This document shows, one piece after another, positions 1-9,353 of a stretch of DNA of 64,000 nucleotides; position 1 is the first letter of the stretch; each line of letters opens with the position of its first letter. Where the stretch lies: NCBI GenBank assembly GCA_021234155.1, contig JAJEKV010000061.1, positions 3,373,950 through 3,437,949 on the forward strand. Reading direction: 5' to 3'. The position numbers and the translations under genes were made by a program. The notes under the pieces were generated by a model, which saw only the letters and a program-made list of their open reading frames with translations, did not search any database and had not been told where the DNA came from. The DNA comes from Isoetes taiwanensis (Eukaryota > Streptophyta > Lycopodiopsida > Isoetales > Isoetaceae).

Positions 1-595
1 AAAGTCCCCCAACATCTTCTGAGTCTGGGTCTGCTTCTGCAACACTCTGCAGAAATGCCTGCTTCAGCTGCATCTGCTCCTCAGCATAGCTTAATAAGTC
101 TTTCCCTTTTGCTTTATCCTTTGCTTTATGGATAGACTCCAAGTCCTCACCTTCTGGGCCATCTTCTAAAAGATGCTTTGCAACCACATCCTTCAAGTAA
201 ACACCTTTAGTCGTTCCCTTCCCTTTAGCCTTGGCCAGTTCATTTTCTCCTTTCTGCTCATTTTCTTCCTCTTCGTCATCATCGTAGAATTTAACAGCTT
301 TAGAATAAATGACAGGATCACGCTTCCTAATTTTCACTAGAGTATCAAGGATTTGTACCTCGGTTTTTTCAGAAAGCACTCCATCCTCATCCTCTTCTTC
401 GTCCTCAGAGTCAGATTCTGAGTCTGAGTTTAAAACCAGCCCCTGTTTCTGCAGCTCTTCAAGACGATGAAGATCTTCACGCTTTTTATTGTGCTCAAAA
501 CGACGAGCATACTGTTCATTCACCTTGAGCTCATCCACACTGCCATCATCGTCTCCTTCATCGAGCAGGGACTGCCGTCGACCCACCATAGCCAT
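1..595 (-). CDS. KRI1: KRI1-like nucleolar ribosome-biogenesis protein, N-terminal part
   Basis: An uninterrupted minus-strand frame of 198 codons runs from ATG at 595 off the left window edge. The protein opens with a short leader, then an EYARRFEH-type block (here EQYARRFEHNKKRE, about residues 28-41), an acidic Ser/Asp/Glu run, a block with LVKIRKRDPVIY, and a second acidic run followed by Lys-rich sequence. The RRFEHNKKRE block and the IRKRDPxIY block between acidic stretches are what I recognise from KRI1 proteins. In yeast KRI1 is nucleolar and needed for 40S subunit assembly with KRR1; that role is inferred here. The ATG at 595 is followed two codons later by another ATG; I chose the first. 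No intron is seen in the visible part. A telo-box just upstream fits a ribosome-biogenesis gene. The C-terminal part lies outside the window. Confidence 0.75.
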   Translation of the reverse strand, partial: MAMVGRRQSLLDEGDDDGSVDELKVNEQYARRFEHNKKREDLHRLEELQKQGLVLNSDSESDSEDEEEDEDGVLSEKTEVQILDTLVKIRKRDPVIYSKAVKFYDDDEEEENEQKGENELAKAKGKGTTKGVYLKDVVAKHLLEDGPEGEDLESIHKAKDKAKGKDLLSYAEEQMQLKQAFLQSVAEADPDSEDVGGL

Positions 596-603
596 GAAAG
601 TTT

Positions 604-611
604 TAGGGTTT
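604..611 (-). promoter_or_regulatory. telo-box upstream of the KRI1-like gene
   Basis: The minus strand reads AAACCCTA about 10 bases before the start codon of the KRI1-like gene. In plants this motif is common in promoters and leaders of ribosomal-protein and ribosome-biogenesis genes. The position fits a 5' UTR or core promoter; function is inferred. Confidence 0.55.
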
Positions 612-658
612 TAATTTCTGATACTGCTCACCTTCTCGTTATAGTTAAGAGGGAAAAC

Positions 659-702
659 ATCCAACTCTAATCACACATCCAACCCTAATCACACATCCAA
701 AC
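659..702. repeat. short tandem repeat, 18-bp unit
   Basis: Two and a half copies of CATCCAACYCTAATCACA (659-676, 677-694, partial 695-702) lie upstream of the KRI1-like gene. The minus-strand reading gives repeated TTAG(A/G)GTTGG, close to the telo-box. It may be a small slippage array in the promoter. Confidence 0.6.
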
Positions 703-1760
703 AAAAGGAAAACATTCACACCATTGGATCGAACCATTCGCAGCCATCCAAGTGGCATGAAACATGGCCATCTAAGTAGCATGAAACAAAACTATAGCAC
801 TATCATCAAACATATATAAAGCAGTTTTGCTTTTTTCTTCGGTCCGCTTAAAAAAAAATTTATTTTCTCCCCATCCTCAATCAACTCTCTTTAATTTTGT
901 TCTGAAATTCGCCGCCATGAAAATTCGTGTTTGGGTGTCGCTGCCGGTATCACAATTCACAAGGAATTCCTGAGAAAGGATTCATAAATGCCTTTGTTTC
1001 TGGCTCACGGGACTTCCTGGTTGTCTCGGATATGGAATCCTCGATGCAGCAAAACATGGCCGAGCCTTCAATTGTGGAATACGAATCTCCTTTTAGGCCA
1101 TTTAGCATTATAGTTTGTCTTCTCAAAGGTGCATCTTAAGAGGTTCTCTTGAAGGAAGATATTATGTTTACAACTCCATGGATTACTGTCACCAGCTTAT
1201 TTGCAAATAGAGCATACCAGACAGCTTAGTCGGGTAAACATCTACTTCTATCTTTAGACGCTCCATGGCCTGTATTTTATGAGTGACTGGTTGTTTCATG
1301 AAACGTTCTATGATAGATAGAAACTTGTGAATTGGCATTTTAACGAGGTTATGCAAGTATGTGTTGATAACCGTGGAGATATCACTCCAACAATAGATAA
1401 TCTATAAAAAGAAAAGCATTAAGCAAGTATGCTTGCTAATCAATAGTCTTCTGCCATTTAATTTATATCCACAAATGTATTATTGCAGGCAAGACAGTTA
1501 ATTTATAGCCACTTATTTGCTAAGTGTATGTATTATTGCAGGCAAACTGTGGAACAAAGGAGCAACAAAAGTTAAGGTTTATGGTTGTATGCAAAATTGT
1601 CATTTAAGAATTTGCATAACATTGCCAGTTTTCATACCATGCTTCAGTCATTGTAAAACATCCAGGATACTCCACATTTCAGATATGATCATAGTAGCAA
1701 AATACTTTGCAGGCTTAGAAACCGATATATCTAACAGTCACGTATCAGCTTCTTTAACCA
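703..1760. other. spacer without a recognisable gene
   Basis: AT-rich spacer. A TATATAAA-like string near 813 on the plus strand and an ATG in good context (GCCGCCATG at 911-919) open only a short frame of about 18 codons. A neighbouring frame (927-1139, about 70 codons without a true ATG at its start) matches nothing I know. I do not call a gene. Confidence 0.5.
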
Positions 1761-1887
1761 ATGCCAATTGCGATTTCATGTGAGTTAATGCCAATCACAG
1801 AGGAGGGGAGTAAGGCAAGAGGGTAATGCCAATTGCGATTTCATGTGAGTTAATGCCAATCACAGAGGAGGGGAGTAAGGCAAGAGG
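1761..1887. repeat. 65-bp tandem duplication, two copies
   Basis: The sequence starting ATGCCAATTGCGATTTCATG at 1761 recurs at 1826 with a 65-bp period, and the two copies are essentially identical through AAGGCAAGAGG at 1887. The near-identity indicates a recent duplication. The unit also contains two internal TTAATGCCAAT-like strings. No coding role is evident. Confidence 0.85.
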
Positions 1888-2395
1888 CTTTCGGAAAAGT
1901 GGGCAACATAGGCAAGGCATCCTAACTAGGGAGGGAGTGAGGTTGTATCAGGATAATTCAAAACTGCGTGGTTTTCACCATAAATTGATTAATTTGACCC
2001 AGTAAACAAGTGAGTTGATGGGGCTTTTGGGTTGACCAAGTCAATTTTAACATGTTGAATCCAATTCAAAACTTCTGAGGGACAATTCTAGGTTAACACC
2101 ACAAGGGACATTAAACAGTTCTTGAACTAAACCTCCCTTATGAGTACTCATGCACGGGCTATCCAACAAGAAGCATATGCTTTACAAACAAGCTTCCATG
2201 CTAACGACTTTGCGTTCATTCTCAATGGAAGATCGCTTTTCCCACTAACGTGTTTGTTTGGCAGAGATCATTTAAGCGAATTTTTGGTGCCTATAAACCT
2301 TCTGAAATATCACTTCTAACTTCCTTGCCCACTATTCTCTTCCTTGTACTGGAGTGAGCTTGATTCATGGTAGCATTCCCTACCAGTAATATGCA

Positions 2396-2803
2396 TTGTT
2401 TCAGTATATACATTGGCTTGATGAAAGGCTGCCGCCATTGACTTGGACCACTTACAAGGGCTGCACTGTGACAACAGAAACACTATCACATCTGGGATTG
2501 CACCATAACGACAACTGCAAGGAATTTATAATGTCCATCTATCAAACTGTAGAAGCTATTAGACGAAGCGGCGCACATAAATATTTTGTCTGCAAACAAG
2601 ATAAATGTCTAGCAACTCCTAATAAAGCAACTGTGGAAACTAATGAACCACAGAAATGTCACCATCATCTAAATTGCATAATATGGAGTAGCGGAAGTTT
2701 CATGCTCAAGAGGACAATAAGAAGGAAAAGGGATTTTGATCTGGGGATTAATTTTACACCATATTATGGCCATCTGCCTATTCATGTTTTTGGAATAATA
2801 TAA
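2396..2803 (+). CDS. hypothetical open frame, probably not a gene
   Basis: A 135-codon frame in AT-rich spacer. The product has scattered Cys/His residues (for instance CKQDKC and KCHHHLNC) and a basic RTIRRKRD string, but I recognise no domain, signal peptide or membrane segment. The frame begins at a non-ATG codon, and no TATA box or splice context supports it. Length alone is weakly suggestive in such AT-rich DNA. It could be a decayed exon or chance. Confidence 0.12.
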   Translation: MFQYIHWLDERLPPLTWTTYKGCTVTTETLSHLGLHHNDNCKEFIMSIYQTVEAIRRSGAHKYFVCKQDKCLATPNKATVETNEPQKCHHHLNCIIWSSGSFMLKRTIRRKRDFDLGINFTPYYGHLPIHVFGII

Positions 2804-3599
2804 ATACAAAACCTATAATAAGAAAGAGTTACAGTTGCTAATGAAAATTGGTACACATGGGAATGTAGATGGCAAAGCTGCATATTTAGGTTGGCATAAG
2901 AGTATGTAACAATAACAAGGCTAACATACATAATTATGCAGATCTAAAACTAAAATCTCACCACTTTCAACCCTTTATTGTTTTGTTCTTATCCCAGTGA
3001 AGCCAACCGTTCCGTATAAATTTCTTTCGTTCCCTGAATCAGGATGCATTTTTGGAAGTGAGCATTAACATACAACTCCTTTGATGGGCCACAAATGCAC
3101 AAAACAAATTAGGTCGGGGATGCAAGACAACCCTGTCTAAGAGAGTCAATCAAAATGCACAGAAACGCTTCAAGTGCAAACCTTGCTTACTTGTAGGCAG
3201 CACAGTGTCGCCACCTGTATGTGGATGCCCAAATGTTATGGTGCCCCAAATCGAAATGCCCTACTAATGAAGTTAAATTCCGAAGCAAATTCCGGAAGCC
3301 CACCCTCACCTGGCAGATATTGAAATCTGGCATAGCTAGCTACCACTCAAGTTGCCGGCAAAGCGAGCGACTTGTTGGGTAGCATAGCGGCGGCCGGCGG
3401 CCAAGGAAATCTAGCGAAATAACAATTCGACCCAGACAAATCTGCCAAAAAGCAAATATTTGTCTTGCTTTGAAGAAGTTGTGAACCAAACTCATTCTTC
3501 TTATGGGGCTAAAAAACAAAGTTGTCTTGGTGTGGGCACTTCAACTTGATGCATGGGGCCTAGGGACAACTAAATCAACTTGACACCATGATTTCGGTT
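2804..3599. other. spacer upstream of the dioxygenase copy
   Basis: Nothing gene-like is visible. A GC-rich string (GCGGCGGCCGGCGGCC, about 3388-3403) stands out from its AT-rich surroundings. The last 100 bases probably hold the promoter of the dioxygenase copy. Confidence 0.4.
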
Positions 3600-3608
3600 C
3601 TATATATA
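3600..3608 (+). promoter_or_regulatory. candidate TATA box for the acireductone dioxygenase copy
   Basis: CTATATATA lies about 78-86 bases before the ATG at 3686, followed by a CT-rich leader. Spacing suits a plant core promoter. Its presence argues that the copy may have been transcribed, or that it was not made by retroposition. Confidence 0.45.
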
Positions 3609-3685
3609 CCCACATTCTCAACTCTCCAAAGTTCATCTTATTCTTGTTCAATCTGACTATCTTCTTCTTCTTCCTCATTGCCGAT

Positions 3686-4310
3686 ATGGGTTTTGATGGA
3701 GGCTTTCATCCAATCTCCAAAGCAGTATCTCTTGTTGCATGGGAGTATAATCCTGCCGGTGGTGAGGATCAAAGGTCCGCCCACCAATATATCCCAAAAC
3801 GTACCCGGTCTCCATGGAGCATTTGAAAGCTTTGGGGGTGCTTTACCGGCATTTGGATGCCAAAGAATCGAAAATAACCCAGATCTTGATAAGATCAAAC
3901 GAGAGCGAGGATACAATTACTCTACAATCAAGACGGTTAGCCGTGAAGCATTGCCTGATTTTGATGACGAGATTAGGGGATACTTTGAGGAACATACCCA
4001 CAGCCAAGAGGAGATCCGCTTCATCCTTGAGGGCAGTGGTTATTGGGATATCCGAGACCAAGATGAGAAATGGATCCGCTTCTATGTACAGAAAGGAGAT
4101 GTGCTTATTTTGCCACCAGGAATGTTCCATCGCTTTACTGTGGATAGAAATGATTACATCAAGGCACTTCTCTTATTCACAGAAGCACCAGCCAGAACAC
4201 AAGAATCCAGATCGGAGGAATTAGCTGTTAGGAAGCAATACATTCAAGAAGTCCTCAATAAGATGCCAAAGTCCAAATATTACCAAGGACAAGCAATGAT
4301 GGTGCAATGA
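3686..4310 (+). pseudogene. ARD: acireductone dioxygenase (ARD) copy with two frame breaks
   Basis: Acireductone dioxygenase acts in the methionine salvage cycle on an enediol intermediate, using a cupin-bound metal. Here the match runs through three frames. The N-terminal part (AWEYNPAGGEDQR) starts at ATG 3686. The next part (LKALGVLYRHLDAKESK) is one frame over from about 3814. The remainder, from NPDLDKIKRERGY to the stop at 4308-4310, is in the third. The first break looks like a two-base TA insertion near 3790; the second lies near 3870. The catalytic cupin part is intact: EEHTHSQEE supplies the H-x-H and E ligands and GMFHRF the distal His. Length without introns (about 205 residues) fits plant ARD. 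No intron is visible, so this may be a processed copy or a single-exon gene with two recent lesions or assembly errors. Confidence 0.8.
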
Positions 4311-4868
4311 CCATTCATTTAGTGGGATGACTTATACACCATAATAATGGAAATGGAAACTTTTATCATATCTCTTGTTAAGTTTAGTTTACTCGACAAG
4401 TGATTGGGTTTCTTTTTTTTTCAATTATTCTTTCTTTTGGCAGATAATATGAAATGGTCCAAAAGTTAAGGTTCAAAATTTTTCAAAACTTAAGGTTCTT
4501 AATTTTAACCTTTGTAGGAGGGGAAAAAAATCTAGGTTGCAAGCTCAATAGCATGCAGCGGCATCATTTTAGAAATGCATAGATCCAACTCTAACATGCA
4601 ATTTCGGTTGTCTGACTTACAGAGCGTAATTGGTTTATTTTGCAATGTCAACAGAGCTTTGTGTTTTCTTGGTTCTTCTACATCTTATCCATGCCCTATC
4701 CAAACTCTATATATGAGACCATTGATTGTTTGTAGACAAATTGTTATAGTTAGACAAGTTGACTTGTATTTTATTAGAGCAACTCAATAGCTCAAATTGA
4801 TTTAATATTTCTCTACTTGCTGTCATCGGGAAACCTAATGTTTAAGAGGAAAAAATAGCAAAATGTGC
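4311..4868. other. 3' flank of the dioxygenase copy
   Basis: AT-rich sequence, probably the 3' untranslated region followed by spacer. No further gene, array or clear element is seen before the MITE. Confidence 0.4.
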
Positions 4869-4871
4869 TAA

Positions 4872-5128
4872 GGGCGAAATCACACTTCTGCCCAAACCCA
4901 AAGATTTTGGACGGGCAATATTGCCTGCCTAAACTTTTGGCATGCATTATATTTTTGCCACGTGGACATGTTAAGATCTTGCCCATTAAATTCAATGGCC
5001 ATTTAAATTCGAATTTCTTTTCTGGTTTGGACAGGCTCCAGTGTGATAGGATTGTGTTGGATAATGCTCGATGGTGTCTTTCTAATTTTTTATTTATTTG
5101 GGCTTGGGCACAAAGTGTGATTTCACCC
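4872..5128. mobile_element. Tourist/Harbinger-like MITE, 257 bp
   Basis: The left end reads GGGCGAAATCACACTT and the right end is its reverse complement with one mismatch (AAGTGTGATTTCACCC). The similarity extends about 30 bases inward with small gaps (CTGCCCAAACCCAAA against GTGCCCAAGCCCAAA). The element is flanked on both sides by TAA (4869-4871 and 5129-5131), the 3-bp target site typical of PIF/Harbinger and Tourist MITEs. It has no coding capacity, so it is non-autonomous. The good TIR match suggests a fairly recent copy. Confidence 0.85.
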
Positions 5129-5349
5129 TAAAATGAAAATTACCCACTTGGACCCTCAAAATTCCCACAAATAACATCATTGCATTTAGAGACATAAAGA
5201 ATCTCAAAAAGATTTATCCACTTGGACCACACCAAAGGTCATTATAATGATCATTCCACTTGCACCATAGAACAACAATGATCTAATCTATTGAATCCAT
5301 TGCATTTAAAGATATAATATTGCATTTAGAGATATCAAAAGTCATTATA

Positions 5350-5910
5350 GTGATTATATAACATCCTGTACATTGGCCAATCTCAAACCTGTGACCTCGA
5401 GTGTGGTGGACTTGATGTCTTACAATCAATTAGAGACATCAAAAATCATTAAGTCCATTGCATTTAGAGATATCAAATGTCGTTATAATGATTACATAAC
5501 ATCATGTACATTGGCCAATCTCTAACTGTGACCTCGGGTTTGGAATGTCTTACAATTAATTAGAGACATAAAAAATCGGTAGAATGATTAATGTAATATC
5601 AAATACATTGGCCAATCTCGAACCTGTGACATCAGGTGTGGTTGATTTAATGTTCTACAATCAAATACATTGACCAATCTCAAATCCGTGACCTCGGGTG
5701 TGATGAATTTAATGTCTTACAACCAGACCATACAATCTCAGGTGTGGTGGTTTTAATGTCCTACAATTGAACCATGCACATCACTGAACTATTCCTACCG
5801 CTGCACCTTGCAACATCACATACATTGGCCAATCTCGAAACCGTGACCTCGGGCGTGGTGGATTTAATGTCCTACCATTGGACCATGCACCAAAGTGCAT
5901 CGAATTGATT
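5350..5910. repeat. degenerate tandem repeats with a recurring core
   Basis: A core of the form ATTGGCCAATCTCGAACC-TGTGACCTCGGG-TGTGGTGGATTTAATGT-CTACAAT recurs at about 5381, 5510, 5603, 5665 and 5828, with half units between (for example near 5735). Copies are separated by variants of TTAGAGACATCAAAA and diverge by substitutions and deletions. The reverse strand carries GGTTCGAGATTGG, which loosely resembles a tRNA-type B box, so a decayed SINE cluster is possible. No reading frame is preserved. Confidence 0.6.
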
Positions 5911-5951
5911 TTTAATGTCTACAAAAACCAAATGTATTTGCTAGAGGGGGC

Positions 5952-5983
5952 GCATGCATGTCTCGCATGCATGCATTGCATGC
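5952..5983. promoter_or_regulatory. cluster of CATGCATG (RY-like) motifs
   Basis: Overlapping GCATGCATG, CGCATGCATGC and TTGCATGCC strings fall within about 32 bases. CATGCA is the RY motif bound by B3-domain factors in seed plants. Downstream, a CT-rich stretch could be a leader, but no convincing coding region follows, so a regulatory role is speculative. Confidence 0.3.
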
Positions 5984-6842
5984 CTTCTCTGGTTGGGAGA
6001 TCGCTATATTAGGCGAGGTTCTTCATCAACGTCTCATCGGCGCTTCCTCTTCTCTCTCAGCAGTACCTTATTGAGGTTTTTGTCGTTTTCATGCGAGCCC
6101 CATTCTAGAATAGGTATAATAAGTTCCTTACTGTCTAGGATTCAAAAGAACTCATCTCCAAGGGAAAAACCTTGAAAGTAATGAGCCTACTGAGGAGTAT
6201 GGTACATATCAATTTGTCTAACCTTAGCATCGTTGCTCAAACCATTGTGTACATTGCTCAAGCATCTCTAATAACAGTTTTAGATGTCTGTAGAAGCACA
6301 AGTAGAAAGCAATGTCTGGGTCAAGAAAATTGCAGCTGTTGGTCGTAAAAAGCTAAACAGATCCAGATTATACAACATTCATCTTCTAGAGTTTGGAGCT
6401 GACAGCACATATCTCTTTTTGTATTGGGTTCCATAGGCAACTTGGTCTCCGTGGACGATAAAAATCAATTCAGTTTTTTTAATTTGGACTTTGTTGTACA
6501 GAGATAGAATCGAGATTGTAATTGTTCATAGAGGCTACTTCAACCGCTAATGAGATTAATTCAAAATCTAATTGGGCAACTATGAATCCTCCACAAACGA
6601 AGTTGCGAGTGCATCTTCTAGCAGGTGATCAAGAAAGAGGAGGAAATCCTATGAGAAGTGGTCATTGATAAGAGATGACATGCTGGAATGGATTTGCAGA
6701 CATTTTGCAATGTCCCGAGGCATGACCTTGAGATGATCATGGGAGAATAAAACTAGGGAATTTAATAGACATCAAAAATTTTGTGCCAATCGTGAACTTG
6801 AAATTTCTGTTACTTTAATTATCATAACTATATAATAAACAT
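5984..6842. other. spacer with a retroposon-type tail near 6431
   Basis: No gene is seen. The string TTGGTCTCCGTGGACGATAA followed by A-rich sequence (about 6440-6465) resembles strings near 27085 and 28056 and probably marks a short or 5'-truncated retroposon tail. Confidence 0.35.
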
Positions 6843-8650
6843 GTGTTGCACATGTATGGAGTAATTCAGACATTGCAAGATGCTCAGCTTATACTTGAGG
6901 ATACCCGTGACCCTTTATGGATGTCTGCTGATGATACAATTTTGCCATGTTCATTGCCTGATGCTAAGAAACCTGTCTCAACATTTGGAAGGAAACTCAC
7001 TCAATTTTGTGATGTCTTTGGGGTGGTAATTTGTAATGGCTTAAAGCAATGGCCACACTCTAAAAGTGTTACATACATATAGGATACGTAGGGAGGTGGT
7101 ACTAGTATTGTTGATTATGTCATTGCCCAAGTGCAAGCCTTCGAATTGGCACAAGGCATAAAGATGAAGAGATAAATTTTGACCACTATCCACTTTATGT
7201 CCTTAAAGTGGCAGCTTACACCTCTTCAACCCATTGTTGTCCATACTCCTGCTTCTCGCATTCACTTGACCTATTCTAGATCTTCTGTATATGCTTGACC
7301 TTCTTCACTTGAAGGTATTTTGAATTACTCAACTCTTCAAGAACGTAATGCTGCATTTGCTGATGCTTTGCTTACTTTTGTTGTCTCTTGCTTTGGTATA
7401 TGCGCTTCTAGTGCTGCTCCGGCTAGTAGAAAATTGTTTCCTATAAATGCATGGTTCAATGCAGAATTCAAGCAGCTTAAAAAACACTTGTGAATGATCA
7501 TTGAGCCAGATACACATCATAATGCCATCAAGAATTATACGTTTGTATTGAAACGCAAGAAGGCACAACTCTCTCTCTTTTTTTTCTTTTTTTAAGAAAA
7601 AAGGACGGATTATATTAATTATAACTTAAAATATACAGGATGAAGGCTCAGAGCCATTACAGTAGAAATAGAGAACTGTCAAATGTGCAGGTCAGAAAAA
7701 ATTCTCAAAACCAAGTCTGGACACAGAGCTGAGCATCATAGCCAAATTCAAGGATTGATAATTGAAGCAGGGAGGTCGGAACAACAGGGAGATCTGGGAA
7801 TGAGTGGATGGCAGAGAGGGGCATAGAATAGTAGGGTGCAGTAAGCCAATTAATCTCTGCCCATGAAGGGGTGTGCAGAAGCAATTCATTAAGTAGGCAT
7901 ACTTTGTTATTGAGCATCAGAAGCAAATATTTGAATTGCTGGTACTTGAGTCTTGGACCCTCTGGCGCAAAATATTATATCGAACACATCCTACTCTTTG
8001 ACATATTTCTATGTAGCAATGGGATGAGCGATTGATCCAATTATATGATCATCCTGGGATTCTTAATTTTGTGCCTCATTTGGTAGGTATTCTTCAATTC
8101 ACAGAGGAGAAAGTCAAAGAAGGTCTGCGACATCTATCCAATGGCAAGTCTCCTAATCTTCAAGGTTTGCAAGCAGAATTGCTTAAATGGGAGGATACGC
8201 TATTGCTTCCAATCATCACTGCTCTTTCAAATCAAGCTTTGCAAGAAGGATTGCCAGACTTTGGCTATCATTAAGGTCGTACCAATTCACAAAGCAGGTG
8301 ATAAGAATGACGCTTCGAATTATCACATGACCATGGTCAATTCCATATTTTTCAAGCTCCTAGCCAGTATTACTGAAGCAACTGACATCATGTGCAGAAT
8401 ATACAGGTGTACATGTTATAGGATAGGCAGGCTTTCATCCAGGTCATTCTAGGATAGACCATATTTTCACATTGCACATGCTTATTGAACGTAGTCGAAG
8501 CTTGAAACGAGACCACTATATATGTTTTGTGGATTTTACTTCTGCCTTTAATACAATACCTCCCTAGCTTCTTTGGCAGTGCTTACAAGCACTTTGGATT
8601 CCACAAGACCTTCAAAATGTAGTTTATTGACTTTATGGAAGGGTCTTTGC
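6843..8650 (+). mobile_element. LINE fragment: endonuclease end, linker and reverse-transcriptase start (broken)
   Basis: Translated fragments follow the order of a plant LINE ORF2. About 6960-7130 is the C-terminal endonuclease (FGRKLTQFCDVFGVVICNGL, then SIVDYVIAQ). About 7310-7570 is the linker (NAAFADALLTFV, KLFPINAWFNAEFKQLKK). About 8030-8560 is the N-terminal reverse transcriptase (FTEEKVKEGLRHLSNGKSPN, VVPIHKAGDKNDASNYHM, GFHPGHSRIDHIFTLHMLI, CFVDFTSAFNTIP). Several stops and frameshifts break it. It continues in the same direction for about 50 bases beyond the copia element (LYGRVFA before, KLPTSGTQITSNIG after) and then stops. The YADD half of the enzyme is absent from this fragment. 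Confidence 0.75.
7583..7930 (-). mobile_element. probable retroposon insertion inside the LINE
   Basis: A T-rich run at about 7583-7602 on the plus strand, followed by about 330 bases unrelated to the LINE, separates its linker from its reverse-transcriptase part. Read on the minus strand this is a short open stretch (SWAEINWLTAPYYSMPL and beyond) ending in an A-rich 3' tail, as expected for a 5'-truncated non-LTR retroposon. I could not define a target-site duplication, so the right boundary is approximate. Confidence 0.4.
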
Positions 8651-9353
8651 TGTTGAATTTAATATGTATGTGCTAGCTTATTTTTCTCCTTATCTCATGT
8701 TCAAAGCTTAATGCATTACAATACAAAACATCACAAGGTTAATGCAAGACAACCTTCACACTATTCACTTGTATTTCAAATCCAAAAAACTCGTCAATAA
8801 TACAAGTAATAAGTTCCTCCAACAACTATAATCCTTAACTAGTCATTAAACCATTGAAGAAGAACACTGTGGCTCGGGCATTGACTGAATCCCTGTAGCT
8901 TAGTTGACCGGAGTTCCTTGAGGCCTTACCGCATGAAGATCCACCATACTTATATATCATTCACCGTTTTAGATCCTATATATGCTAAAACTGGACAATC
9001 CGGCGGTTATGGTAACGGATAAGCTTGCCTTCCGATCTTCATGTATATCCCACAGTCAAAGTTTAAACTTTCGACCTCTGACGAATTATCCCACAGGCCT
9101 AGCTCGAAAATAATGCACCATGACCATTGAACTTTAGTTTTTTCCTTTTCTTCACAACAAATACCCTTGCAACAATGTCTCCATGTTAGCCACTAAATTC
9201 ACACTCTAAATATTGTTTGACTGGATCATGCAACCACAGGGGAGCCAAATTGTGGTCCCTAATCCCCTGAATCTTTGATATTCCCTGTTCATCCAGTTCA
9301 CCTCAGATTTTAATGATAACAACTCAAATATCACATGATTCCTAATTCCATCA
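8651..9353 (-). repeat. 3' LTR of the copia element
   Basis: 703 bp, TG...CA ends on the plus strand. Compared with the other LTR it lacks an 11-bp segment near 8734 and carries a different short string near 8985. The stop codon of the pol frame (9351-9353) overlaps its inner edge. Confidence 0.93.

Noticed and set aside
2396-2803. A 135-codon frame as a real zinc-finger-like gene.
   Set aside because: Cys/His spacing fits no known finger, there is no start codon or promoter context, and the DNA is AT-rich spacer.
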